Source of the DNA: Candidatus Gastranaerophilales bacterium
GTDB taxonomy: Bacteria; Cyanobacteriota; Vampirovibrionia; Gastranaerophilales; Gastranaerophilaceae
Assembly (NCBI GenBank): GCA_944323495.1
Contig: CALUSZ010000074.1
Span: 1-10,121, forward strand
Direction: 5' to 3'
Length of the DNA: 10,121 nucleotides
Part shown: positions 1 to 6,994 of the stretch, one piece after another
How the letters are laid out: each line of letters begins with the position of its first letter
Numbering within the stretch: the stretch's first letter is position 1
Made by a program: the position numbers and the translations under genes
Notes under the pieces: model-generated
What the model saw: the letters and a program-made list of their open reading frames with translations, nothing else
Told to the model about the DNA's origin: nothing
Databases searched by the model: none

Positions 1-18
1 TAATATTTTAGACCTTTA

Positions 19-1434
19 CTACATAAAAAATCTATATTGATATGGTTTGGCTTCTAAATTAGGCATTCGTTTTATTGTTCGTGCTAATTTTTGAGCGAAT
101 TCAAGAGTTACAGGCAGTCTATCGTACAAACTATCACTATTCCAATTCATTTTACTTAATCCTAAAATACTATGTGCACTATCATACCAGGAATTGTGTC
201 CTGCAAATCTTTTAAGTAAAATTGGTTCAGGAATTCCTCGTCCTTCTTTGTAAAAATGTCTACCCCTCTGTGATATATCCACATTTCCCTGTGTCCATAA
301 AAGCAAATCATTATCTAATCTTAAAGTTGTACCCCTATTTACAGGATATCCTGCAATATCATTGTTCCCATCTACTTTAATTGCTTTCCAATGTACATTT
401 TGTTGAATTTGCACGAGTTCAATATCACTGCAAACTTTTAATGCATCATAGCACCCATCTACTTCCTCTTCCTTAAACTCTGTTGATTTATGAATTACAA
501 TATTTTTTGGAGGTTTACCTGCATTCCTTTCTTGGTATATTGACAGACAGCGAGACATTACTCTTCTTATTTCATCTTTTGATAAATATGGATTATCTCT
601 CGATTCTAATCTAAAATCACTTGTTTCATAAGCAACAAATTCCATGCCTGAACCCTCAGCATCAAAAACTTGACTACAACACGTGACGAATTTGGATTTT
701 TCTCTATTATTTCTTAATGCATAACTCATACCAATATAAGCCGTATCTGGAGACATTTGTGCTAATTTCCAAGGAACACCAGTTATTTTACTATATGTAG
801 CAATCCCTAAATGCCACATTACACTGCATTGGCAAGGATACTGCAATGATTTATTTTCTCTGATGATTTGAGTTGGTATACCATAGCCGACACACAAAGC
901 TTTTATATAATCATGCAGATCAAAATCTTCATCAGCCTTGCATTCAAATGTTGGATACCAATTTTGTGGTAAATACACATATAAGATATCAAAATCATAT
1001 TTATTATTTGCAATTTTAGATATTAATTGCGTAAACAAATCAGCTAATTTTTTATATGGCTTATCGGCATTTAAAACTATGGTTTCTTGTTCTTGCGATA
1101 TTTCAATATTTATTTCTGCGTTTATCTCAATATCTCTTTTAAAAACATTTTTAAATCCTGGAAAATCTATAAGATATTCTTTTCTTTCTTGTGGTGTTTG
1201 TCTACTTTTTAGTTGATTTATTAATTCCGATATTATTTTATGAGTTCCTTTTGGACCCATCGTAGCAACTCTAATTATAGGGAAAGCATTCCCAATAAGT
1301 TTTTGATTATATGGACCATATTCAATTAATCCTTTTAATGGATGTATACTGATACAATCATCTCTTTCTGGGTTAAATGTTAATAATGGTTCAGGAATAT
1401 TTTGATATGCAATTAAATGAGAGTGATTAGTCAT
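19..1434 (-). CDS. Short prokaryotic Argonaute (MID-PIWI), catalytically inactive, SPARSA partner
   Basis: Length 471 residues, the usual size of short pAgos, which have MID and PIWI domains but no N or PAZ domain. The MID part (about 145-225) ends in YSKITGVPWKL, the typical lysine-containing segment near the guide 5'-phosphate pocket. The PIWI part (about 230-471) starts at YIGMSYALR, where Ser stands in place of the first catalytic Asp. IVIHKSTEF (312-320) has His where active enzymes have Asp. RGTTLRLDNDLLLWTQG (368-383), the LPVTLEFAQKLA segment and the aromatic C-terminus YRFFM are all Argonaute-like. The DEDX tetrad is therefore absent and no slicing is expected. In the family such proteins bind a guide and its DNA target and switch on a partner effector. 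The gene starts at ATG 1434, overlapping the SIR2-APAZ stop as TAATG, with ribosome site GAGGTGG at 1441-1447 inside the upstream gene, so the two are translationally coupled. The stop is TAG at 19-21. Confidence 0.93.
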   Translation of the reverse strand: MTNHSHLIAYQNIPEPLLTFNPERDDCISIHPLKGLIEYGPYNQKLIGNAFPIIRVATMGPKGTHKIISELINQLKSRQTPQERKEYLIDFPGFKNVFKRDIEINAEINIEISQEQETIVLNADKPYKKLADLFTQLISKIANNKYDFDILYVYLPQNWYPTFECKADEDFDLHDYIKALCVGYGIPTQIIRENKSLQYPCQCSVMWHLGIATYSKITGVPWKLAQMSPDTAYIGMSYALRNNREKSKFVTCCSQVFDAEGSGMEFVAYETSDFRLESRDNPYLSKDEIRRVMSRCLSIYQERNAGKPPKNIVIHKSTEFKEEEVDGCYDALKVCSDIELVQIQQNVHWKAIKVDGNNDIAGYPVNRGTTLRLDNDLLLWTQGNVDISQRGRHFYKEGRGIPEPILLKRFAGHNSWYDSAHSILGLSKMNWNSDSLYDRLPVTLEFAQKLARTIKRMPNLEAKPYQYRFFM

Positions 1435-3173
1435 TATTCACCACCTCTACTATATGCCGTAGTTCCATTAACAATAAATTTAGGAGATATGTCTTTTTCA
1501 GACGATTGAAATAGCATTAACTCTTTGTTTTTATTTTTACCAATTAATAAATTTATCCACTTATCTAAAAATAGGTTACTTACACTATTCATTCTATTTG
1601 AATATTTGGAATTAATAAATGTTTTAATTTTGTTTGTAATATTTTCATCATATTCTTTAGGTTCTACCCATATTTTAGGTTCTAATATTAACCATAATTG
1701 CTCAAATCTAAATTCTGCCGATATTTTTAAAGCTTGAACCCATTCAATATTTGTATTTGGAATTTTACCATAACAATATTCTGCAAATTGATATTGTCCT
1801 CTTTGCCAATTAGCAAATTTTTGAGGGTTTATTTTATTTTTATCAAGTATTATGTAATGACTACGACCACGATACTTCCCGATAATCGGTAAATCTTGTT
1901 CAAGACATTTAATTAACAGTTTATACAATAAATTTAATTCTTGTTTCCCTTCTAGCAATAATTCTTGATTTAAAGTGTAATCAACTATACTTTTTAATTT
2001 ATAAGTTGAAAAAGTTTTTTGTAATTCATTTAATTGTCCAAAGGCTATCACACCTTCTTTTTTTCGCATAGCAACGATATTGGTATTTGCTTTTTTAATC
2101 GCTTTTTGAATTTCTTCAAATCCACCAATCTCACAATCTATTAATTTACAATTTAAAGGATATTCAAGAATTGGTAATGCGTTCATTCTTAAAACGGGGA
2201 AATTCTTCCCTTTGCTTGGTAATGGTGGAAATGTGGCTTTGGGCATTTTCGTATTTAAGTATTTTATAATATCATCTGGTATATTTTCAATTTGCTTTAA
2301 TATATCCCCCATTACTTCATCAAAATTTTGTATATTAATAATTTCAGCATTAACATTTAATTCTTTTGCTCTAAATATTAGATTTTTCAATTTGCTACAA
2401 GGTTCTTCTCCTGCTCTCATTAACCATAATAATCCATGTGGGAATGCATTTCCATTCTCCAATGCTTCACGGAAAGAACTCATAATGGACTCATCTCGAC
2501 CACTATATCCTGCAACTATTAATCCATATCGTTGGCATTGTTCTATTAATAATTTACGATATTCTGTATCCTGCTTCTCTAATTCGCTATTTGTATTTTT
2601 AATTTTTTTTGATTGAAAATCTCCGTGCAATTTAATTAATAAGGGCCATTTCTCATTATTTATAGCATCTCTAGCTATATTATTGCTATCTAATGTTGAA
2701 ACAGTAAGTTCATCTGTAGTATTATACAATTTTGAAGCCGCATTTTCTATTAGCTTATCAAAGTTTGTTGTCCAAACTATTCGGCAAAGGTTCAGTTTCA
2801 TCAGTGAAGCTAATATTTCTTGACCGTATGATGGAGAACGACCTTTTACAACCTTTTCGATTACTTGTTGTCTGAGTTCTTCTAATGGATATGCTTTTTC
2901 AAAATAATATGCATACTCATTCTCGTCAGGATTAGGAACTATTTTATTTTCAATAAAATAATTTTGTAAAGATTGTCTTGCTATTGGATTAGACAAATCG
3001 TAGTATAGTTTCGGATTTGAACTGGTATTTTTACAAAATATATTTAATTTGAATTGATCTATTAAATTTGAGGCAGAAGGAACTCCCGCAGAAACAGAAG
3101 TTCCTGCACCAAGAAACCACATAAAATGTTGCCCTTTTAATTTAAATATATTTAAAAACTCTTTATATTCCAT
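1434..3173 (-). CDS. SIR2-APAZ NADase effector of a short-Argonaute defence system
   Basis: I start the gene at ATG 3173 (579 residues). An in-frame TTG at 3203 would add ten residues but has no ribosome site, whereas ATG 3173 is preceded by AGGTAG. The N-terminal half is a SIR2 NAD-binding domain: FLGAGTSVSAGVPS (20-33), WTTNFDKLIE (134-143), KLHGDFQ with the catalytic-type His (181-187), and AGYSGRDESIM (221-231). The C-terminal half (about 310-579) matches the APAZ domain, with LRMNALPILEYPL near its start and a late FEQLWLILEPKIWVEP block. APAZ replaces the missing N and PAZ parts of Argonaute and binds the short pAgo. In characterised SPARSA systems the complex, once it detects invader DNA through its guide, hydrolyses NAD+ and stops growth. 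All SIR2 motifs appear intact, so an active enzyme is expected. The product is probably cytoplasmic; no signal peptide is seen. The base composition is more AT-rich than in the efflux and uvrA-like genes. Confidence 0.93.
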   Translation of the reverse strand: MEYKEFLNIFKLKGQHFMWFLGAGTSVSAGVPSASNLIDQFKLNIFCKNTSSNPKLYYDLSNPIARQSLQNYFIENKIVPNPDENEYAYYFEKAYPLEELRQQVIEKVVKGRSPSYGQEILASLMKLNLCRIVWTTNFDKLIENAASKLYNTTDELTVSTLDSNNIARDAINNEKWPLLIKLHGDFQSKKIKNTNSELEKQDTEYRKLLIEQCQRYGLIVAGYSGRDESIMSSFREALENGNAFPHGLLWLMRAGEEPCSKLKNLIFRAKELNVNAEIINIQNFDEVMGDILKQIENIPDDIIKYLNTKMPKATFPPLPSKGKNFPVLRMNALPILEYPLNCKLIDCEIGGFEEIQKAIKKANTNIVAMRKKEGVIAFGQLNELQKTFSTYKLKSIVDYTLNQELLLEGKQELNLLYKLLIKCLEQDLPIIGKYRGRSHYIILDKNKINPQKFANWQRGQYQFAEYCYGKIPNTNIEWVQALKISAEFRFEQLWLILEPKIWVEPKEYDENITNKIKTFINSKYSNRMNSVSNLFLDKWINLLIGKNKNKELMLFQSSEKDISPKFIVNGTTAYSRGGE

Positions 3174-3454
3174 CCCGCTACCTATTTTATTATTATAGTT
3201 CAAATACAGACTTTATTTATTTTTATTAATAAAAGATTAACATTTTTCTCAATTTTTCTTGTCGTTTTTCTTAAAATTATTGGCGAATTACAACACCACC
3301 TTTGGGTAATCAAGCTAATCAAAACATCTTATCTTCGAATGAATTAAATCCTAACGAGACAAAGATGAAGTAGAATCTTAATTTATTAAATACTCATTTT
3401 CTCTGTTACAAATAATCATCTAAGATGTTGCTTTACACTCATGTTAGAGTTCGA

Positions 3455-3500
3455 GCGGATTTGCGGACGGACGACACGAGCGAAAGCGAGTTAGTCCGGA
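3455..3500. other. GC-rich, potentially structured patch in AT-rich intergenic DNA
   Basis: This stretch is well over half G+C while its flanks are mostly A+T. CGGAC (3464-3468) can pair with GTCCG (3494-3498). Inside, ACGAGC-GAAA-GCGAGT (3475-3490) can form a small stem closed by a GAAA tetraloop, with two adjacent G-A/A-G mismatches flanked by Watson-Crick pairs. That pattern is common in folded RNA. No known RNA family is recognised and no terminator-like U-run follows. It could be a small RNA segment, a remnant of inserted DNA, or a protein-binding site. Confidence 0.3.
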
Positions 3501-3554
3501 TATTCCCGATAATAATCAAGAATACGCGACTGAAGCTTATTAATATAAAAATAC

Positions 3555-3582
3555 TTGATTTTCTTGAATTATATCATAATAT
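3555..3582 (+). promoter_or_regulatory. Possible sigma-70-like promoter for the plus-strand leader/small-protein unit
   Basis: TTGATT (3555-3560) is followed after 16 bases by TAATAT (3577-3582), 4 of 6 matches to the consensus -10. An alternative TTGAAT lies at 3564-3569. The position, about 25 bases before the leader ORF's ribosome site, is suitable. The region is so AT-rich that chance matches are likely, so this is tentative. Confidence 0.35.
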
Positions 3583-3608
3583 TAAATAAAAAATAAAAGA
3601 GGTAAATT

Positions 3609-3653
3609 ATGAATATTCAACTTAAAATTGGCAAAAAAAGACCTTTCTTCTAG
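3609..3653 (+). CDS. Putative 14-residue leader peptide upstream of the 64-residue protein
   Basis: ATG 3609 is preceded by AGAGGT (3598-3603) with 5-6 bases of spacing, a credible ribosome site. The frame reads MNIQLKIGKKRPFF and stops with TAG at 3651-3653. The stop lies in the left arm and loop of a hairpin whose right arm contains part of the next gene's ribosome site, so translation of this ORF would melt the hairpin. That arrangement, rather than the peptide sequence, is the reason for calling it. It could be a translational-coupling device or an attenuator leader sensitive to ribosome stalling. The peptide has no recognisable function, and an ORF this short could also be chance. Confidence 0.45.
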   Translation: MNIQLKIGKKRPFF

Positions 3654-3670
3654 TAAAAGAAGAAAGGAGG
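3642..3670 (+). promoter_or_regulatory. Hairpin sequestering the ribosome binding site of the 64-residue protein
   Basis: CCTTTCTTCT (3642-3651) is perfectly complementary to AGAAGAAAGG (3658-3667), leaving the six-base loop AGTAAA. The right arm covers the first half of the strong Shine-Dalgarno stretch AAAGGAGG (3663-3670). The leader ORF stop codon overlaps the end of the left arm. A ribosome translating or stalling on the last leader codons would hold the left arm open and expose the site. No U-run follows, so it is not a terminator. Confidence 0.55.
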
Positions 3671-3676
3671 CTCAAT

Positions 3677-3871
3677 ATGAGCAGAAGCAGAAAACGACCA
3701 TATATTCAGGCAGCTGCAGATAAAAAGAACAAAATAAGATTTAACAGAATTATCCGCAGAACTAACGAAGATATTGGTCAATATTGTGAGTATAAAAAAC
3801 ATCACAATTCATGGGATATTTGCGATTGGATATTTTATGAACCGGATAATCCCAAATTTTACAGAAAGTAA
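3677..3871 (+). CDS. Hypothetical small basic protein (64 residues)
   Basis: Not confidently recognised. The protein begins MSRSRKRPYIQAAADKKN and is very rich in Lys and Arg through residue 30, then has a tryptophan- and aromatic-rich C-terminal part (NSWDICDWIFYEPDNPKFY). The shape recalls small basic hypothetical proteins often found in phage or mobile-element neighbourhoods, but that is an impression only. The basic N-terminal half could bind nucleic acid. There is no membrane segment or signal peptide. The start is well supported by AAAGGAGG six bases before ATG 3677. The gene follows a short leader ORF and hairpin and is followed by a rho-independent terminator, so it may be a single-gene transcript under translational control. 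Confidence 0.7.
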   Translation: MSRSRKRPYIQAAADKKNKIRFNRIIRRTNEDIGQYCEYKKHHNSWDICDWIFYEPDNPKFYRK

Positions 3872-3877
3872 TTATAA

Positions 3878-3909
3878 AGTCGGGGCTTAATGTCCCGGCT
3901 TTTGTTTTT
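3878..3909 (+). terminator. Rho-independent terminator after the 64-residue protein gene
   Basis: AGTCGGGGC (3878-3886) pairs with GTCCCGGCT (3892-3900), nine pairs including two G-U, with loop TTAAT. A run TTTTGTTTTT follows at 3900-3909. It begins six bases after the TAA at 3869-3871. The next gene's ribosome site starts at once after the T-run (3910), so that gene needs readthrough at this terminator or initiation nearby. Confidence 0.8.
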
Positions 3910-3920
3910 AAGGAGGTAAT

Positions 3921-4442
3921 ATGGTTTCTTCATTAAGATATACGATTTATAAAAAATTTGGCAAAATATGTTACCTGCATTATTTTAAAAGAATGATAAA
4001 AGATTATGAGTCAGGAAAATGGGATTTTGATATTAGAACAATTGTAAAAAATATAAAGGTAGAAGTTCCATGTCCAAAATATGTTTGCAGACGAGGCTTT
4101 ACAAAACGCTTATGCTTAACTATTACAGATGAGAATGTTTTTATAAAAGAATTCGACCGATATTTGAATGGATACATTCGTCCAATGCAGGAATTAAGAA
4201 AAAATCTAATCCTTGCAAGGAGAATTTTTGTCAAAAAGTACGGTTATTTTACTAGATATAATCAAGATTGTGCATTGGCAAATTACAAATGTAAGGATTG
4301 TAAAAGCAAAGCGGAATGTGATTTGGCTAAAAATTTAAGTAAAAAAGATGATCATATTTATAAACTTACAAGACTTGTAGAAATTTTATATGGCAACATA
4401 CATCACGGTCACTGGGCTGATTTAGTTAAATATAATAAATAA
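3921..4442 (+). CDS. Hypothetical cysteine-containing protein (173 residues)
   Basis: Not recognised. The start at ATG 3921 has a strong AAGGAGGT (3910-3917) only three bases upstream, slightly close. The protein is basic and soluble-looking. Eight cysteines fall in two groups: C51, C56 and C65 (CPKYVCRRGFTKRLC) and C117, C124, C127 and C133 (C-x6-C-x2-C-x5-C, including KCKDCKSKAEC). These could bind zinc or an iron-sulfur cluster. The C-x2-C-x5-C spacing resembles that of iron-sulfur nucleases such as the Cas4/AddB type, but no nuclease motif is seen, so no function is assigned. A HHGHW motif (161-165) lies near the C-terminus. Composition is AT-rich like its left neighbours, suggesting the same accessory block. 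It lies convergent to the uvrA-like gene. Confidence 0.7.
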   Translation: MVSSLRYTIYKKFGKICYLHYFKRMIKDYESGKWDFDIRTIVKNIKVEVPCPKYVCRRGFTKRLCLTITDENVFIKEFDRYLNGYIRPMQELRKNLILARRIFVKKYGYFTRYNQDCALANYKCKDCKSKAECDLAKNLSKKDDHIYKLTRLVEILYGNIHHGHWADLVKYNK

Positions 4443-4468
4443 CATTGAGGCGAGAGGGAATGTTATTT
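4437..4468. terminator. Likely bidirectional terminator hairpin between convergent genes
   Basis: AAATAACATT (4437-4446) pairs perfectly with AATGTTATTT (4459-4468) around a 12-base purine-rich loop. It covers the stop codon of the 173-residue protein (TAA 4440-4442) and that of the uvrA-like gene (TAA at 4465-4463 on the minus strand). T-rich sequence follows on both strands but is interrupted, and the stem is AT-rich, so termination strength is uncertain. Confidence 0.45.
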
Positions 4469-6973
4469 TAGAAACATACCGGTAACGCTCTTTTTACAAG
4501 CGGAGATGTCTTCGGGCGAACCTGTTGCAACTATGGTTCCGCCATCTTCTCCGCCTCCCGGCCCCATATCTATAATATAATCAGCGTTTTTAATAACATC
4601 TAAATCATGTTCAATTACAATCACGGTCGCATTGTTATCAATCAGTTTTTGAAAAACGCCAAGTAAAGAGCGGACATCGAGAGGATGAAGACCTATTGTC
4701 GGTTCATCAAAAACAAAAACAGAATCATCCTGTCTGCGTCCCATCTCTGATGCGAGCTTCAAACGTTGAGCTTCTCCGCCGGATAAACTCGGGGTTGATT
4801 CTCCAAGCGTTAAATACCCAAGCCCTAAGTCTTTCAGAACTTGAAGCCTTTGTCTTACGACATTTAAATCTTTGCAAGCGTTAATTGCATGGTTAATATC
4901 CATTGCCATAATTTCAGGCAGAGAATAAGCTTCTTTTGATTTTGAAATATATTTTATACTTGCAGCCTCTTTAGAATACCTTGAGCCTCTACAATCAGGA
5001 CAAGGAATATCTACATCCGGCAAAAACTGAACATCAAGACTTATGCTTCCGGTTCCGTCACAGGTCGGGCAGCGCAGGTTACCGGTATTGTATGAAAAAT
5101 CTCCTGCTTTGTATCCAAGAGCTTTAGCGTCTTGGGTTTTTGCAAAGATTTTTCTAAGCTCATCATGAACATTTGCATAAGTTGCAACTGTTGAGCGGAC
5201 ATTAATCCCGATTGGTGTAGCATCAATAAGCTTTACATGTTTAATCCCCTCTGCGCTTATACTTTTAACATGTTCAGGTAATTTTTTCCCCGCAATAGTA
5301 TTTTCTAGCGCAGGCACAAGGCTCTCCAAAACCAGTGTTGTTTTCCCTGAACCGGATACCCCTGTAATAACAGTCAGCCTTCCTTTTGGGATTGAAACAT
5401 CCAAAGGTTTTACAGTGTGAATGGATGACGTGGAAAGCTTTATTTCACCATTTTTAAAAATTTCCGAGCTGTTTATTTTCGGGCGGACATTTGTGTCCGC
5501 GCTTCCTGCTAAAAATGGACCTATTTTTGATACAGGATTTTTAACTACATCAGGAATAGTTCCCTCCGTGATAACCTCACCGCCGTCAGCTCCGGATTCA
5601 GGCCCCATTTCTATAATCCAATCCGATTCTGATAAAATCTGGGTATCATGATCCACAAGGAGAACCGAGTTTCCGTCAGCAACAAGATCATGCATAACAG
5701 CATTCAAACCTTTGATATTAGAAGGATGCAAGCCTATTGACGGCTCGTCCAGCACGTATAAAACACCGGTTGTTCTGTTTCTGACAGAACGCGCAAGCTG
5801 CATTCTCTGTCTTTCTCCTGTTGAAAGAGTCGACGCGGCACGGTCAAGTGAAAGGTAACCGAGCCCTAAGTCCATAAGCCTTTTTGCGGTTACATTAAAA
5901 GATTCACAGATTGCCTCTGCCATCGGACGCATTTCAGCAGGAAGAGAAGCCGGAACTCCCTCAACCCATTTTACCAATTCCGAAAGCGTCATTTTGCAAG
6001 CTTCATCAAGCGATATACCGCGAAGCTTAGGCGCCCTTGCAGCCTCAGAAAGCCGGGTGCCTTTACAATCCGGGCAGATATCTTCTTTCAGGAATTTTTC
6101 CACACGCTTCATACCTTTTTCATCTTTTACTTTTTTTAAGGCATTTTCTACAGTATACACAGCATTAAAATACGTAAAATCTATTTCTCCGGCCTGATTT
6201 GTATTTTTTGCTTTATAAAATATATGCTTTTTCACTGCAGGCCCATGGAATACAATATCTCTCTCTTCTTTAGTAAGCTCTCTGAACGGAACATTTGTTC
6301 TAACCCCCATTTCTCTGCAAACATCTGTCATCAAAGACCACATGAGCGAGTTCCAGGGAAGCACCGCGCCTTCATCAATGGTAAGCGACTCATCCGGCAC
6401 AAGAGTTGCCTCGTCTACCGTACGAATTGTTCCGACCCCGCCGCAGCGTTCACAAGCTCCCTGACTGTTGAAAGCAAGTTCCTCCGCTCCCGGTGCATAA
6501 AAATGAACACCGCATTCAGGACATACAAGTTCTTTTTCAGCTGCTACAAGAAGTGTCGGCTCAAGATAATGACCATTCGGGCAGCGATGGTTAGCAAGAC
6601 GCGAATACATAAGTCTCAGGCTGTTCAGAAGCTCTGTTCCCGTGCCAAATGTCCTGCGGATTCCTGGAACACCGGGACGCTGATGCAAGGCAAGAGATGC
6701 AGGAACATATAGTATTTCATCAACCTGGGCTTTTGCAGCCTGTGTCATTCTTCTGCGAGTATAAGTTGAAAGCGCTTCCAGATAGCGCCTTGAACCTTCC
6801 GCATAAAGCACACCGAGCGCAAGTGAGGATTTGCCCGAGCCCGATACCCCTGCAATCCCAACAATTTTGTTAAGCGGAATATCTACATTTATATTTTTCA
6901 GATTATGAACTTTAGCTCCGCGAACAAGAATCTTATCAGGCTTTAAATTTTTATTATTATCCATAAAAACCAT
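4463..6973 (-). CDS. UvrA-like tandem ABC ATPase lacking the UvrB-binding domain
   Basis: An 836-residue protein with two complete ABC ATPase modules in the UvrA arrangement. Module 1: Walker A GVSGSGKSS (42-50), signature LSTGERQR (383-390), Walker B VLYVLDEP (404-411) and switch His 442. Module 2: Walker A GVSGSGKTT (538-546), signature LSGGEAQR (730-737), Walker B VFVFDEP (752-758) and switch His 789. Zinc-type cysteine pairs occur at 151/154, 174/177, 300/303, 635/638 and 658/661. Canonical UvrA is about 940 residues and carries a UvrB-binding domain of over 100 residues. Here only about 20 residues separate C131 from CPECG (151-155), so that domain is essentially gone. This is the trait of class II/III UvrA paralogues such as Deinococcus UvrA2 and the drug self-resistance proteins of the DrrC type. 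It should bind damaged or drug-bound DNA using ATP but probably not recruit UvrB. The start is uncertain: ATG 6973 or 6964, both with weak ribosome sites. The gene lies 21 bases downstream of tRNA-Ala on the same strand. Confidence 0.9.
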   Translation of the reverse strand: MVFMDNNKNLKPDKILVRGAKVHNLKNINVDIPLNKIVGIAGVSGSGKSSLALGVLYAEGSRRYLEALSTYTRRRMTQAAKAQVDEILYVPASLALHQRPGVPGIRRTFGTGTELLNSLRLMYSRLANHRCPNGHYLEPTLLVAAEKELVCPECGVHFYAPGAEELAFNSQGACERCGGVGTIRTVDEATLVPDESLTIDEGAVLPWNSLMWSLMTDVCREMGVRTNVPFRELTKEERDIVFHGPAVKKHIFYKAKNTNQAGEIDFTYFNAVYTVENALKKVKDEKGMKRVEKFLKEDICPDCKGTRLSEAARAPKLRGISLDEACKMTLSELVKWVEGVPASLPAEMRPMAEAICESFNVTAKRLMDLGLGYLSLDRAASTLSTGERQRMQLARSVRNRTTGVLYVLDEPSIGLHPSNIKGLNAVMHDLVADGNSVLLVDHDTQILSESDWIIEMGPESGADGGEVITEGTIPDVVKNPVSKIGPFLAGSADTNVRPKINSSEIFKNGEIKLSTSSIHTVKPLDVSIPKGRLTVITGVSGSGKTTLVLESLVPALENTIAGKKLPEHVKSISAEGIKHVKLIDATPIGINVRSTVATYANVHDELRKIFAKTQDAKALGYKAGDFSYNTGNLRCPTCDGTGSISLDVQFLPDVDIPCPDCRGSRYSKEAASIKYISKSKEAYSLPEIMAMDINHAINACKDLNVVRQRLQVLKDLGLGYLTLGESTPSLSGGEAQRLKLASEMGRRQDDSVFVFDEPTIGLHPLDVRSLLGVFQKLIDNNATVIVIEHDLDVIKNADYIIDMGPGGGEDGGTIVATGSPEDISACKKSVTGMFLK

Positions 6974-6994
6974 TCAGGTATCTTCTTCTAATTA

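Larger units (their letters stand above)
3174..3608. other. Divergent intergenic region between the SIR2-APAZ gene and the plus-strand unit
   Basis: About 430 bases with no convincing full gene. Next to the SIR2-APAZ start, the minus strand shows a perfect TATAAT (3197-3192) without a good -35 box, and a TTGAGA (3252-3247) without a good -10 box, so that promoter cannot be fixed. On the plus strand a frame of 32 sense codons (3275-3373) between two stops reads as a plausible protein tail (NYWRITTPPLGNQ...), but it has no start and may be chance or a gene remnant. A 9-base inverted repeat AACATCTTA/TAAGATGTT lies at 3323-3331 and 3421-3429. A GC-rich patch follows (separate entry), then an AT-rich promoter-like stretch. 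Confidence 0.6.

Noticed and set aside
2212..2616. A 134-codon plus-strand open frame
   Set aside because: It is antisense to the SIR2-APAZ gene; its hydrophobic stretches are the mirror of that gene's codons.
3174..3203. TTG start at 3203 for the SIR2-APAZ gene
   Set aside because: No ribosome site precedes it, while ATG 3173 has AGGTAG upstream and gives the usual family N-terminus.
3323..3429. 9-base inverted repeat AACATCTTA/TAAGATGTT as ends of a small mobile element
   Set aside because: The arms are short and AT-rich and no target-site duplication is evident; chance is enough to explain it.
6224..6712. A 162-codon plus-strand open frame
   Set aside because: It lies wholly antisense to the well-supported uvrA-like gene and has no ribosome site or recognisable domain.
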